The notes under the pieces are model-generated. The model did no database searches and was not told where the DNA came from. It saw nothing but the letters and a program-made list of their open reading frames with translations. Positions 35,124 to 45,497 of a stretch of 64,000 nt of DNA are shown in pieces. The position numbers were made by a program, and so were the translations under genes. Origin of the DNA: Flavobacterium praedii (GTDB lineage Bacteria > Bacteroidota > Bacteroidia > Flavobacteriales > Flavobacteriaceae); assembly GCF_026810365.1 (NCBI RefSeq), contig NZ_CP113948.1, positions 1,141,001-1,205,000 of the forward strand. Reading direction: 5' to 3'. Positions within the stretch are counted from its first letter, which is position 1, and each line of letters begins with the position of its first letter.

Positions 35124-36808
35124 AAAAAAGTATTCTTCTTTTTTTAATCAGCATAAGTTTAAACTGTTTTGCTCAAAAGGTGATTAATAGCAGGAATGGA
35201 CTCGTTGTTGACAAAGCAATGGTGGTTTCAGCGCGAGAAGAAGCTTCTAAAATTGGAACAGAAATTATGCAAAAAGGAGGAAATGCTTTCGATGCCATGG
35301 TAGCCACCGAATTGGCTTTGGCAGTTGCCTATCCGTACGCAGGAAATCTTGGTGGTGGCGGTTTTATGGTATTTCGAAAAGCCAATGGAGATATTGGCTC
35401 ACTAGACTATAGAGAAAAAGCACCTTTGGCCGCTACCAAAAATATGTTTCAAGATAAAGACGGAAATGTTATTAAAGGAAAAAGTACCGAAACGGCTCTT
35501 GCAATTGGTATTCCCGGAACCATTGCTGGAATTTTTGCCGTTCATGATAAATATGGTTCAATGTCAATGAATGAAATTTTGAGACCCGTTATTGCATTGG
35601 CCGAAAAAGGGGTTGTTGTTACCCGAAGACAAGAAAAAAGGCTGAATGATTACAGAGAATCTATTATTAAAGCAAATGGAGTAAATACCAAATTTGCCAC
35701 TGTTTACAAAGAAAAGGACACCATTAAATATCCTGTTTTGGCCCAAACATTAAAAAGGATTGCTAAAAATGGTCGAAATGAATTTTACAAAGGACAAACC
35801 GCCAAAACTTTAGTAAAATACCTTCAAGGAAAAGGTTCAATTATAACTATGAAAGATTTGGCAAAATATGAGGCTAAATGGAGAACTCCTCTTTCTTTTA
35901 AGTATAAAGATTTGAAAGTGATTTCGATGTCCCCACCAAGCAGTGGCGGTATTTGTCTGGCACAGATTTTTAAAATGATTGAGCCTTATGACTTATCCAA
36001 GATGGGGCACAATTCGGATGAATCCATTCAACTTATTGTAGAAGCCGAACGCAGAGCCTATGCGGATAGAAGTTATTTTCTAGGCGATCCTGATTTTGTA
36101 AAAATACCGTTAAAAGCTTTGATGGCTGATGATTATTTAAAAGAAAGAATGTCAAGTTTTAATGTAAGTAAGGCAACTTTATCCTCTGAAATTAAAGAAG
36201 GGACAGTTAACTATAATGAAAGTACAGAGACAACCCACTACTCTATTGTTGATCCTTTTGGGAATGCAATTGCAGCAACTACAACTCTAAATGATGGATA
36301 TGGTTCCAAGTATTATTGTGACGAATTGGGCTTTTTTCTAAACAATGAAATGGACGACTTTAGTTCTAAACCCGGCGAACCCAATATGTTTGGATTAGTA
36401 GGAAATGAAGCCAACAGTATAGCTCCGCAAAAAAGAATGCTGAGTTCAATGACTCCCACAATAGTCGAAAAAAAAGGAAAATTGTTTATGATTGTGGGAT
36501 CACCTGGAGGATCAACTATTATAACTTCTGTTTTACAAACTATTCTCAATGTATACGAATTCAATTTAGGAATGCAGGAAGCGGTAAATGCTTCTAGATT
36601 CCATCACCAATGGCTACCGGATGTGATTACATTTGAGCCAAACACATTTGATACGAATACTTTTGAAAAATTAAAAGGCAAAGGATACATCATCAACGAA
36701 AAAACGACTCCTGTAATCGGAAAAGTTGATGCTATTTTAGTGCTGCCTGATGGAAAAATAGAAGGAGGTGCCGATTTTAGAGGTGATGATAAAGCCGTTG
36801 GATTCTAG
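35120..36808 (+). CDS. ggt: Gamma-glutamyltransferase / glutathione hydrolase
   Basis: A 562-residue exported Ntn-hydrolase (signal peptide MKKSILLFLISISLNCFAQ) that cleaves gamma-glutamyl bonds in glutathione and related peptides. The autoprocessing site is TTHYSIVDPFGNAIA with nucleophile Thr371, splitting a large and a small subunit. Substrate-contact motifs are present, including NLGGGGFMVF, DYREKAP, SSMTPTIV and GSPGGSTIITSV. Normal length. Overlaps the upstream acpH gene. Confidence 0.93.
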   Translation: MKKSILLFLISISLNCFAQKVINSRNGLVVDKAMVVSAREEASKIGTEIMQKGGNAFDAMVATELALAVAYPYAGNLGGGGFMVFRKANGDIGSLDYREKAPLAATKNMFQDKDGNVIKGKSTETALAIGIPGTIAGIFAVHDKYGSMSMNEILRPVIALAEKGVVVTRRQEKRLNDYRESIIKANGVNTKFATVYKEKDTIKYPVLAQTLKRIAKNGRNEFYKGQTAKTLVKYLQGKGSIITMKDLAKYEAKWRTPLSFKYKDLKVISMSPPSSGGICLAQIFKMIEPYDLSKMGHNSDESIQLIVEAERRAYADRSYFLGDPDFVKIPLKALMADDYLKERMSSFNVSKATLSSEIKEGTVNYNESTETTHYSIVDPFGNAIAATTTLNDGYGSKYYCDELGFFLNNEMDDFSSKPGEPNMFGLVGNEANSIAPQKRMLSSMTPTIVEKKGKLFMIVGSPGGSTIITSVLQTILNVYEFNLGMQEAVNASRFHHQWLPDVITFEPNTFDTNTFEKLKGKGYIINEKTTPVIGKVDAILVLPDGKIEGGADFRGDDKAVGF

Positions 36809-37102
36809 TCATTGGATTGTATAAAGGACTGCAATTTTATACATTGTTTGATTATAAAATTGTATTATATTCTTGACTTTGCACAATAAACTCTTTATTT
36901 CTTTGTGCTAAAAATATTTCATCCTATGAGGTAAAAAAAGTCATTTTTATATTATAAAAAAACTTTTCTGTTTAACTGAAAACTGCAAACATTTAGTAAA
37001 CAGTTATTTAATTAAAATTAAATTCTTTTTTTCAATTAAAACAAAATAGCTTTTATTTAGTGGGTTTTCTTTTATTAAATTTGCTTTTAAAAATGGAATA
37101 AA
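36809..37102. other. Intergenic region, no gene seen
   Basis: About 295 bp of A/T-rich DNA. TAAATTTG at 37076-37083, 20 bp before the protease ATG, is a probable -7 box. No terminator with a strong stem was found after ggt. Confidence 0.45.
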
Positions 37103-38260
37103 ATGTCTGAAAATCAATCTTCAAAAGATAATAATGCAAGTACTTCTCAAAACAACAATAAAGCTAGAAATAAAAAAATTGCTTTACTAATTGGCGGATT
37201 ATTTGTCCTTGGTTTAATAATCATCCCAAGGGTTTGGGCAAAATTTCATAAAAAAGAAATTGTATGTCTCAATAATCAAACTGCCATTTATGAAAAATAC
37301 AAAGATGCTGTTGTTTTAGTTAAACACACCTATGCATTGCAGATTTCAATAAAGGGTTCTGAACCTTTTCAAATTACAGTCGATGACAGTTCATTAGCAG
37401 AAAAAACAATTTCTGGAACTGGTTTTTTTGTTTCGGAAGATGGAAAAATAGTAACCAATCATCATGTTGCAGAACCATGGAAATATACTGAAAACAAATT
37501 AGAGGATTTTAGTGAATTAAAAAATCACATTTCAGCAGTTCTACCTGATTCTATTGATAAAAAAGACTATAAAACGTATCTCGAATCTCATTGGAATGAT
37601 TATTATGAAAATGAAGGTGAGGAAGATTATTCTGAAGAAGATGCTCCTGTAGCAACAACTACACCAGTTGCCAATGTGGACTCTTCAAGTGTAAACACGG
37701 AAGTAAATGACTTAATATCTGATAATCAATCAGAAGAAAAAGCAATCACAAGCCAAATTACCTATACAAAACTTGAAGATGTAGAGATTGTTCCTAAAAC
37801 AGTTGAAATAAGTGTGGCATTACATGGTTCTAAAGATGATTGGTTGCAATGTAAAGTCCTAAAAATTGCTGATGGTGATGAAGTTGATGTAGCAATTTTA
37901 CAACTTTCAAGCGAAACCTTACCTGCTTCTGTATCCGATATTGTCGATTTGGATAATGCCGTAAAAGATGATGCTTCATTAAAACCTGGCACCAATGCTA
38001 TTTTAATTGGTTACCCAATGGGATTACAACTGGCCAATACCCGTAGAGGAATTAAAGTTCAAGTTTATGAAGGTCAAATCAATAAAGAGTCTGATGGTGT
38101 AAGTATTCAATATAATGTTACCTCTACACATGGAGCTAGTGGTTCACCTGTTTTTAATGAATGTGGACAACTTATTGCTATCAATTATGCTGGATATGAC
38201 GAGGCGCAAGGATATAATTTTGGAATTGTTGCAAAACACGCCATGTCTTTGATGCAATAA
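37103..38260 (+). CDS. Membrane-anchored trypsin-like serine protease
   Basis: A 385-residue protein. The short Asn/Ser-rich cytoplasmic start is followed by one membrane helix at about 26-43, and then a periplasmic S1-type protease domain. Catalytic residues: His121 (IVTNHHVA), an aspartate in DEVDVAILQL (about 258) and Ser346 (HGASGSPV). Between His and Asp there is an unusual acidic, low-complexity insert (about 165-220, many Glu/Asp/Val/Thr). No PDZ domain, so it is not a full DegP/HtrA. Possibly an envelope-stress protease. Confidence 0.85.
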   Translation: MSENQSSKDNNASTSQNNNKARNKKIALLIGGLFVLGLIIIPRVWAKFHKKEIVCLNNQTAIYEKYKDAVVLVKHTYALQISIKGSEPFQITVDDSSLAEKTISGTGFFVSEDGKIVTNHHVAEPWKYTENKLEDFSELKNHISAVLPDSIDKKDYKTYLESHWNDYYENEGEEDYSEEDAPVATTTPVANVDSSSVNTEVNDLISDNQSEEKAITSQITYTKLEDVEIVPKTVEISVALHGSKDDWLQCKVLKIADGDEVDVAILQLSSETLPASVSDIVDLDNAVKDDASLKPGTNAILIGYPMGLQLANTRRGIKVQVYEGQINKESDGVSIQYNVTSTHGASGSPVFNECGQLIAINYAGYDEAQGYNFGIVAKHAMSLMQ

Positions 38261-38642
38261 CTACACTTTTTCAAAACAACTTTAAACAAAACAACTTAGT
38301 ATACCGTTAACCCAATTTCAGAATTAAACTTTATTTCGAAGCTACATTATGCAATAAAAAATTACTGCCCGTGTACTATTTATATAAATGCAAGACGTTT
38401 GTCTTTACTATTTAAAAATAATACAAAGTGCCATGTTTTGAATATGATTCCGGACATTGTAGTCTTCTCTTGCAAATCTTAGAATAAAAAATAGCTATAG
38501 ATTTAAACGGTATTTTATTTACAAAAAATAATATTTTTCAAAAGATTATACTTTTTTAGGTAATCATAAAAATAAAAATACTAATTTCATTAGTGAATTT
38601 ATTTTTCATAATAATTAAATTCTAATTTTTTAAACCAACACA
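38261..38642. other. Intergenic region, no gene seen
   Basis: About 380 bp of A/T-rich sequence. Only short frames without coding character are seen, and no clear hairpin or promoter with both boxes. The acyl-CoA synthetase promoter must lie here but I cannot place it. Confidence 0.4.
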
Positions 38643-40424
38643 ATGTACTCCAATATAAAAAGATTATTCGATATTCCTGTCTATCAAAAAAACAACAAGG
38701 CCTTACTTCATGCTTTCAATACAAAAGAAAATGGAGTTTGGCAAAGAGAATCTACAATCTCTTTTTTAGAAAAAGCACAAATATTGAGTAAAGCATTATT
38801 AGAAATTGGAGTACAAAAAGATGATAAAATAGCGATAGTAACACATTTAAATTGCACACAATGGCATCTTGTGGATATAGCCGTTCAACAGGTAGGTGCT
38901 GTATTGGTACCCATCTATCCTACTGTTTCAAATGCCGATTTTGAATATATTCTAAATCATGCCGAGGTTAAATTTTGTTTTGTATCTGATGTGGAATTAT
39001 TAGATAAAATTGAAGAAATTAAAGGTTTAGTTCCTTCTCTTCAGGAAATTTTTGGTTTTAAAAAATTCAAAAATTGTAGAAATTTAGCAGTTTTACATCA
39101 AATAGGTAAAATTAGCACTCGTGACTCTGAGCTAGAAAATATAAAAAACTCAATTCAAACGGAAGATTTAGTAACCATTATATATACTTCTGGAACAACT
39201 GGAAAGCCAAAAGGAGTAATGCTATCACATCGTAATTTGATTTCAAATATTATCTATATTTCGGATTGCATGCCCAAAAATGTAAAAAGAGCATTGAGCT
39301 TTCTACCTATTTGTCATGTTTTTGAACGAATGGGATTGTATCGTTTTCAATTGGATTCAGTCGAAATTTATTTTGCCGAATCAATTGATAAAATAGGAGA
39401 AAATGCTCAAGATATAAAGCCCGAAATAATGACAGTTGTTCCTAGAATGATTGAGAAAATTTATGACAAAATCCTTTCTAAAGCGAATGAATTAGGAAAA
39501 ATAAAAAGATTAATTTTTGACTGGTCATTGCATATAGCCAATCAATATGAGCCATTTGAAGAAAAATCATTTTGGTATAATTTTAAATTAAAGATCGCTA
39601 GGAAACTTATTTTCCAAAGATGGAAAGATGCTCTTGGTGGAGAAATCAAAGCTTTAATTTGCGGAAGCGCACCATTACAAACCAAATTAATTAAAATATT
39701 TGATGCTGCTGAGATTCCTATTTTAGAAGGATACGGAATGACCGAAACGGCTCCAATTATTTCTGGACCGCAATGGAAAAAAGGAGAATATAAAGTAGGA
39801 TCTGTTGGTAAACCATTAAAGAATATGGAATTACGAATAGCAGATGATGGTGAAATTTTAGTTAAAGGGGAAAATGTAATGATGGGATATTACAAAGAAA
39901 TAGAATTAACTGCGGAAAACTTTACTGCAGATGGTTTTTTTAAAACTGGAGATATCGGACATTTAGATAGTGAAGGATTCCTGAAAATTACCGATAGAAA
40001 AAAAGAAATGTTCAAAACCTCAGGAGGTAAATATGTTGCACCACAAGTTATTGAAAACAAATTAAAAGCATCCAACTTTATTGAAGAAGCTATTGTAGTT
40101 GGTGCTGGTGAAAAAATGCCATGCGCTTTAATTGTTCCCGATTTTGATTTTATCAGATCATGGATTATCACAAAAAAATATAACACTATTGACGTTTCTT
40201 CTTTTCAAAGCATTGTTGAAAACAAAATTATAAAAGACAGAATTAATGAAGAAATAGAATTAGTAAATTCTAATTTAGGGAATTGGGAACAAATAAAAAA
40301 ACATACTTTATTACCTGTAGTTTGGTCCATTGATACTGGTGAATTGACACCAACTTTAAAATTAAAAAGGACTGTTATTATGGAAAAGTACAAAGCAATT
40401 TATGAAAAATTGTATGGTCGCTAA
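38643..40424 (+). CDS. Long-chain fatty acid-CoA ligase (AMP-forming)
   Basis: A 593-residue adenylate-forming enzyme that activates fatty acids to acyl-CoA. Core motifs: IYTSGTTGKPKGVMLSHRN (P-loop, about 180-198), LEGYGMTETAPI (about 362-373), and GFFKTGDIGHL with ITDRKKEMFKTSGGKYVAP near 435-470. It is the bacterial FACL/long-chain type, by length and by the KIYDKILSKANELG segment. No signal peptide. Stands alone, 86 bp before the ClC gene. Confidence 0.9.
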   Translation: MYSNIKRLFDIPVYQKNNKALLHAFNTKENGVWQRESTISFLEKAQILSKALLEIGVQKDDKIAIVTHLNCTQWHLVDIAVQQVGAVLVPIYPTVSNADFEYILNHAEVKFCFVSDVELLDKIEEIKGLVPSLQEIFGFKKFKNCRNLAVLHQIGKISTRDSELENIKNSIQTEDLVTIIYTSGTTGKPKGVMLSHRNLISNIIYISDCMPKNVKRALSFLPICHVFERMGLYRFQLDSVEIYFAESIDKIGENAQDIKPEIMTVVPRMIEKIYDKILSKANELGKIKRLIFDWSLHIANQYEPFEEKSFWYNFKLKIARKLIFQRWKDALGGEIKALICGSAPLQTKLIKIFDAAEIPILEGYGMTETAPIISGPQWKKGEYKVGSVGKPLKNMELRIADDGEILVKGENVMMGYYKEIELTAENFTADGFFKTGDIGHLDSEGFLKITDRKKEMFKTSGGKYVAPQVIENKLKASNFIEEAIVVGAGEKMPCALIVPDFDFIRSWIITKKYNTIDVSSFQSIVENKIIKDRINEEIELVNSNLGNWEQIKKHTLLPVVWSIDTGELTPTLKLKRTVIMEKYKAIYEKLYGR

Positions 40425-40510
40425 TTGAAATTAATATTTAGAATTCTTATTACTTTTTTTAATAATTTTATAAAAATCAATTTTTGTGTAAAACAATCTT
40501 CAAAAAATAA

Positions 40511-42304
40511 ATGTTTAAAAAATATATTTCAAAAATAGAGAACATTATTGCTTTATCACAATCGTTATTAACACCGAAGCAATTTATATTTTTATCCAGT
40601 GTTTTAGTTGGAATTTCATCTGCTTTGGCAGTAATTATTCTAAAAACTTTTGCGCACTGGGTTTTTAGATTTGCCACTTATGTCACTATTCATACAAACT
40701 TTCTTAAAGTTGGTTTTTTAAAAATAATGTTGCCAATTATTGGGATAATGCTGACTGTATTTGTTGTAAAACGGTTTTTGGGAGGAACTATAGAAAAAGG
40801 AACATCACAAATCTTATATGCTGTAGCCAAAAAAGCAAGTATTATCCCAAGAAAACAAATGTATGCTCAAATTGTTACTAGTTCGCTTACAGTTGGTTTA
40901 GGAGGTTCAGCGGGACTTGAAAGTCCCATAGTTATTACTGGAGCTGCATTTGGTTCTAATTATGCTCAAAAATACAAATTACATTATAAAGACCGAACCT
41001 TACTCATCGGTTGTGGTGTAGCCGCTGGGATAGCGGCAGCTTTTAACGCACCAATAGCAGGAGTACTTTTTGCCGTTGAAGTTTTATTGGTAGATGTCAG
41101 TATTTCAGCGTTTACACCAATTATGATTGCTGCTGCAACAGGAGCTTTGGTATCGGCAATCGCTCTAGACGAATCCATATTATTAAATTTTACCAGTCGT
41201 CAAACTTTTAATTATCACAACACCCCCTACTACATACTTCTCGGCTTGTTTACAGGATTTGTTGCTGTATTTTACGCGCGTAATTTTCAAAGGACAGAAC
41301 ATTTTTTTAGTCACATTCGATTTTCAGCCTACAAGAAAGCTCTTTTTGGCGCATCCATATTAGCACTTTTAATTTTTATTTTTCCAACACTTTTTGGTGA
41401 AGGATACGAAAGCATCCGATCATTATCTGAAAGTGACCCTGGTGAATTACTTGAAAACACCCTTTTTAGAGGATTTAGAAATAACAGTTGGGCATTATTA
41501 GCATTTGTTGGATGTTCATTTTTGTTAAAAGCCTTTGCAACTGGAATAACGTTGGGAAGTGGCGGTAATGGAGGGAATTTTGCTCCTTCCCTATTTTTAG
41601 GTTCTTACGTTGGTTTTTTCTTTTCTAAACTATTGAATTTAACTGGTTTAACCAATTTACCCATTAGTAACTTTACCATGGTTGGTATGGCGGGTATTTT
41701 GAGTGGATTGTTTCACGCACCACTAACGGCCATTTTCTTAATTGCCGAAATTACAGGAGGTTACGGATTGATGATTCCCTTAATGATAGTATCGTCCATA
41801 AGTTTTGCCATTTCAAAACGATTTGAAGTACATTCGCTGGACGTTAAGGGATTAGCCAAAAAAGGACATGCTTTTACGAGCAATAAAGACGCCAATGTAC
41901 TATCGACTTTAGACACAAACGCCATTATACATAGAGATTATCTAACCATATCACCCGATGAAAATCTTGAGAAATTAGTAGATTTAATATCGCATTCCAA
42001 TCAAGTTATTTTCCCTGTAGTTTCAAAAGAGAATAAACTATTAGGAATCGTGCATTTTAATGATGTTCGGGAAATTATTTTCAATTCGTATCGTGTAAAA
42101 TATACTTTGGTGAAAGAAATTATGGTGCAACCTACTGCCGTTATTTACCCTTTCAATAATATGGAAGTAGTTATGAATAAATTCGAATCCTCAAGAAAAG
42201 CCTATCTTCCTGTTATTAGTGACGATACATATTATGGTTTTATATCCAAATCCGAAGCTCTGGAAGCCTATAGAACCAAGTTAAAATCGATGACAATAGA
42301 ATAA
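40511..42304 (+). CDS. ClC-family chloride channel/transporter with CBS domains
   Basis: A 597-residue protein. Residues about 25-435 are the ClC membrane domain, with the helix-F region GLGGSAGLESPIV carrying the gating glutamate in GLESP, the GSGGNGGNFAPSLFLG motif and many hydrophobic helices. The C-terminal 150 residues contain two CBS domains (HRDYLTISPDENLEKLVDLI onwards; KEIMVQPTAVIYPFNNMEVVM onwards) that probably sense adenine nucleotides. Transports chloride or another anion, possibly coupled to protons. Its stop is followed after 3 bp by hairpin element copy 3. Confidence 0.9.
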   Translation: MFKKYISKIENIIALSQSLLTPKQFIFLSSVLVGISSALAVIILKTFAHWVFRFATYVTIHTNFLKVGFLKIMLPIIGIMLTVFVVKRFLGGTIEKGTSQILYAVAKKASIIPRKQMYAQIVTSSLTVGLGGSAGLESPIVITGAAFGSNYAQKYKLHYKDRTLLIGCGVAAGIAAAFNAPIAGVLFAVEVLLVDVSISAFTPIMIAAATGALVSAIALDESILLNFTSRQTFNYHNTPYYILLGLFTGFVAVFYARNFQRTEHFFSHIRFSAYKKALFGASILALLIFIFPTLFGEGYESIRSLSESDPGELLENTLFRGFRNNSWALLAFVGCSFLLKAFATGITLGSGGNGGNFAPSLFLGSYVGFFFSKLLNLTGLTNLPISNFTMVGMAGILSGLFHAPLTAIFLIAEITGGYGLMIPLMIVSSISFAISKRFEVHSLDVKGLAKKGHAFTSNKDANVLSTLDTNAIIHRDYLTISPDENLEKLVDLISHSNQVIFPVVSKENKLLGIVHFNDVREIIFNSYRVKYTLVKEIMVQPTAVIYPFNNMEVVMNKFESSRKAYLPVISDDTYYGFISKSEALEAYRTKLKSMTIE

Positions 42305-42307
42305 TTT

Positions 42308-42417
42308 GGGCGTGACCCTGTTGTGTACATGGGCTAATATTCGTGCCGCTTATAGGCCCATGTACACAACAGCGTCGGGCTATCACGAGCGCTATGGCGC
42401 CTTGCTCTATCCCTCAC
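42308..42417 (+). repeat. Hairpin element, copy 3 (conserved ends, private stem)
   Basis: GGGCGTGACC, a 21-bp stem with a single C-C mismatch (42314-42334 with 42356-42376), and a loop containing GTGCCGCTTATA. Then GTCGGGCTAT, CACGAGCGCTATGGCGCCTTG and CTATCCCTCAC. The distal part equals copy 2 except for one base; the stem is unrelated to that of the other copies. It starts 3 bp after the ClC stop codon in the same direction. Confidence 0.86.
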
Positions 42418-42558
42418 ACATACCTAAGACCTTTACAACAAACAAAACGATTTTCTTTATTTCAAGAACATAGAAATCGTCAATCTTAAATCAAAACACA
42501 ACCCTGTTTTTTAACACAATCTTCCATACTGTTCTATCAAAAGTAGTAATCAAAATGG

Positions 42559-42566
42559 TAACTTTG
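42559..42566 (+). promoter_or_regulatory. -7 box of uvrA (TAACTTTG)
   Basis: Matches TAnnTTTG and lies 17-24 bp upstream of the uvrA ATG. No consensus -33 TTG at 17-23 bp. Confidence 0.4.
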
Positions 42567-42582
42567 CTTTTTTGCAAAAATT

Positions 42583-45426
42583 ATGCTAGATACAAACAAT
42601 ACGATTGAAGTTCAAGGTGCCCGAGTACACAATCTAAAAAATATAGACGTTTCCATTCCGAGAGAAAAACTGGTAGTTATTACGGGGCTTTCGGGCTCTG
42701 GAAAATCTTCATTGGCATTTGACACCATTTATGCCGAAGGGCAACGTCGTTATGTAGAAACATTTTCGGCTTATGCCAGGCAATTTCTTGGTGGATTAGA
42801 ACGCCCCGATGTCGACAAAATTGACGGCCTTTCCCCTGTTATCGCTATCGAACAAAAAACAACCAGCAAAAGTCCACGTTCTACAGTAGGAACGATTACC
42901 GAAATTTATGATTTCCTGCGTTTGCTTTATGCCCGTGGTGCCGATGCCTATAGCTACAATACGGGAGAAAAAATGGTTTCCTACTCGGATGATCAGATTA
43001 AAGATTTAATTATTCAGGATTTTACAGGGAAAAGAATAAACATACTTGCTCCGGTTATTCGTGCCAGAAAAGGACATTATGCGGAACTTTTTCAGCAAAT
43101 AACCAAACAAGGCTTCCTCAAAGTTCGTATAAATGGCGAAATCAGGGAAATTACAACAGGAATGAAACTCGATCGCTACAAAACCCATGATATAGAAATT
43201 GTAGTTGATCGTATCGAGGTAACTCCTTCTTCGGGGGCGGGGGGGCCTGAGGAAAAACGATTGTCCGAAAGTATAAATACAGCCATGCATCACGGCGAAA
43301 ATGTATTGATGGTTTTAGACCAAGATACCAATGAAGTACGCTATTTCAGTCGGAATTTGATGTGCCCAAGTACTGGAATATCCTATCAAAATCCGGAACC
43401 GAATTTATTTTCATTCAATTCGCCAAAAGGTGCCTGCGAGCACTGCAACGGATTAGGAACTGTCAATCAAATTAATGTTGACAAAATTATTCCAAACCCT
43501 AAATTATCCATCAAAGCTGGTGGTTTTGCACCTTTGGGCGAATACAAATCATCTTGGATCTTCAAACAATTGGAAATTATTGGAGAAAAATATGGTTTTA
43601 AACTGACTGATGCCATCGAAAAAATTCCTGCAGAAGCAATGGAAATGATTTTGAACGGCGGGAAAGAAAAATTCACCATCAATTCTGAAGTTTTAGGAGT
43701 TGCCAGAGATTATAAAATTGACTTTGAAGGGATTTCCCATTTTATAAAAAATCAACACGACGAAAGTGGTTCAACAACAATAAAACGATGGGCAGCAGCA
43801 TTTATGGATGAAGTAAAATGTCCTATTTGCGAAGGTTCCCGTTTGAAAAAAGAAGCCAATTACTTTAGAATCTACGAAAAAAGCATATCCGAATTGTGTG
43901 ATATGGATATTTCGGATTTAACGGTTTGGTTTTTGGAATTAGACCAACATTTATCCGATAAGCAAAAACGAATTGCAACCGAAGTAATCAAGGAAATCAA
44001 AGATCGATTGGCATTTTTGATGAACGTAGGTTTGGATTATTTGGCTTTGAGTCGAAGTTCCAAATCGCTTTCAGGCGGTGAGGCACAACGCATACGATTG
44101 GCGACACAAATTGGGTCACAGTTGGTCGGCGTTTTGTACATTTTGGATGAACCAAGTATAGGTTTGCACCAAAGAGACAACGACAAATTGATTCATTCCT
44201 TGGAACAATTGCGCGACATCGGGAACTCTGTAATTGTGGTAGAACATGATAAAGACATGATCGAAAGAGCCGATTATGTAATTGATATCGGACCCAAAGC
44301 AGGGAAATTTGGAGGAGAAATCATTAGTATTGGAACTCCTGCCGAAACATTGGCATCGGATACGATAACAGCTCAGTATTTGAATGGAAAAATGAAGCTG
44401 GAAATACCTACAAAACGTCGTGAAGGAAATGGTAAATTTCTAAAGTTATTAGGCGCAACGGGAAATAACCTAAAAAATGTGACGATTGATTTACCGTTGG
44501 GCAAAATGATTTGTGTGACTGGCGTTTCTGGAAGCGGAAAATCGACTTTGATCAATGAAACCCTCTACCCTATTTTGAACGCCTATTATTTTAATGGCGT
44601 AAAAATTCCGAAACCGTATAAAAAAATTGAAGGTTTAGAACATATCGACAAAGTGATTGATATTGACCAAAGTCCGATTGGACGAACACCGCGTTCGAAT
44701 CCTGCTACGTACACTGAGGTTTTTACCGAAATCCGTAATTTATTCACAATGACCCCCGAGAGTATGATTCGAGGATACAAAGCAGGTCGTTTTAGTTTTA
44801 ATGTCAAAGGCGGGCGTTGCGAAACTTGTGAAGGTTCTGGAGTTCGAACCATAGAAATGAATTTTTTGCCCGATGTGTATGTAGAATGTGAAACCTGCCA
44901 AGGTAAACGTTTTAACAGAGAAACATTGGAGATTCGCTATAAAGGGAAATCCATTTCGGATGTATTGAATATGACTGTTGATGAGGCAGTTCCGTTCTTT
45001 GAAATGATTCCGAAGATTTACAGAAAAGTAAAAACGATTCAGGATGTTGGTTTGGGTTATATTACACTTGGACAACAAAGCACTACACTTTCTGGTGGTG
45101 AAGCACAACGCATCAAACTAGCAGGAGAATTATCCAAGAAAGATACTGGAAACACGTTTTATATTCTGGACGAACCAACAACAGGTTTGCATTTTGAAGA
45201 CATACGAGTGTTGATGGATGTGATCAACAAATTGGTAGACAAAGGAAATACCATCTTGATCATCGAGCACAATATGGACGTTATCAAACTAGCCGATTAT
45301 ATTATTGACATCGGTCCCGAAGGCGGAAAAGGTGGCGGACAGCTTGTAGCCAAAGGAACACCTGAAGAAATTATAAAAAATAAAAAAAGCTATACAGCGC
45401 AGTTTTTGAAAAAAGAGTTAGCTTAG
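42583..45426 (+). CDS. uvrA: Excinuclease ABC subunit A
   Basis: A 947-residue DNA-damage recognition ATPase of nucleotide excision repair, acting with UvrB. Two ABC cassettes are visible, each with Walker A ([10 protein letters not shown] near 33-42; [10 protein letters not shown] near 647-656) and signature LSGGEAQR. The zinc-binding cysteines are [11 protein letters not shown] in the first half and CETCEGSG with CETCQGK in the second. Full length and intact. Monocistronic by position. Whether it is SOS-induced is not clear from the upstream sequence. Confidence 0.96.
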   Translation: MLDTNNTIEVQGARVHNLKNIDVSIPREKLVVITGLSGSGKSSLAFDTIYAEGQRRYVETFSAYARQFLGGLERPDVDKIDGLSPVIAIEQKTTSKSPRSTVGTITEIYDFLRLLYARGADAYSYNTGEKMVSYSDDQIKDLIIQDFTGKRINILAPVIRARKGHYAELFQQITKQGFLKVRINGEIREITTGMKLDRYKTHDIEIVVDRIEVTPSSGAGGPEEKRLSESINTAMHHGENVLMVLDQDTNEVRYFSRNLMCPSTGISYQNPEPNLFSFNSPKGACEHCNGLGTVNQINVDKIIPNPKLSIKAGGFAPLGEYKSSWIFKQLEIIGEKYGFKLTDAIEKIPAEAMEMILNGGKEKFTINSEVLGVARDYKIDFEGISHFIKNQHDESGSTTIKRWAAAFMDEVKCPICEGSRLKKEANYFRIYEKSISELCDMDISDLTVWFLELDQHLSDKQKRIATEVIKEIKDRLAFLMNVGLDYLALSRSSKSLSGGEAQRIRLATQIGSQLVGVLYILDEPSIGLHQRDNDKLIHSLEQLRDIGNSVIVVEHDKDMIERADYVIDIGPKAGKFGGEIISIGTPAETLASDTITAQYLNGKMKLEIPTKRREGNGKFLKLLGATGNNLKNVTIDLPLGKMICVTGVSGSGKSTLINETLYPILNAYYFNGVKIPKPYKKIEGLEHIDKVIDIDQSPIGRTPRSNPATYTEVFTEIRNLFTMTPESMIRGYKAGRFSFNVKGGRCETCEGSGVRTIEMNFLPDVYVECETCQGKRFNRETLEIRYKGKSISDVLNMTVDEAVPFFEMIPKIYRKVKTIQDVGLGYITLGQQSTTLSGGEAQRIKLAGELSKKDTGNTFYILDEPTTGLHFEDIRVLMDVINKLVDKGNTILIIEHNMDVIKLADYIIDIGPEGGKGGGQLVAKGTPEEIIKNKKSYTAQFLKKELA

Positions 45427-45433
45427 TGTTTAG

Positions 45434-45462
45434 CTTTGTCAAAGTTCAAAACTTTGACAAAG
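45434..45462 (+). terminator. Stem-loop after uvrA
   Basis: A perfect 12-bp stem (CTTTGTCAAAGT/ACTTTGACAAAG) with a TCAAA loop, 8 bp after the uvrA stop. The following T-tract is weak (ATTAATTTTT). Confidence 0.65.
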
Positions 45463-45497
45463 ATTAATTTTTAAACCAAAAGTTAAATTGAAAACGG

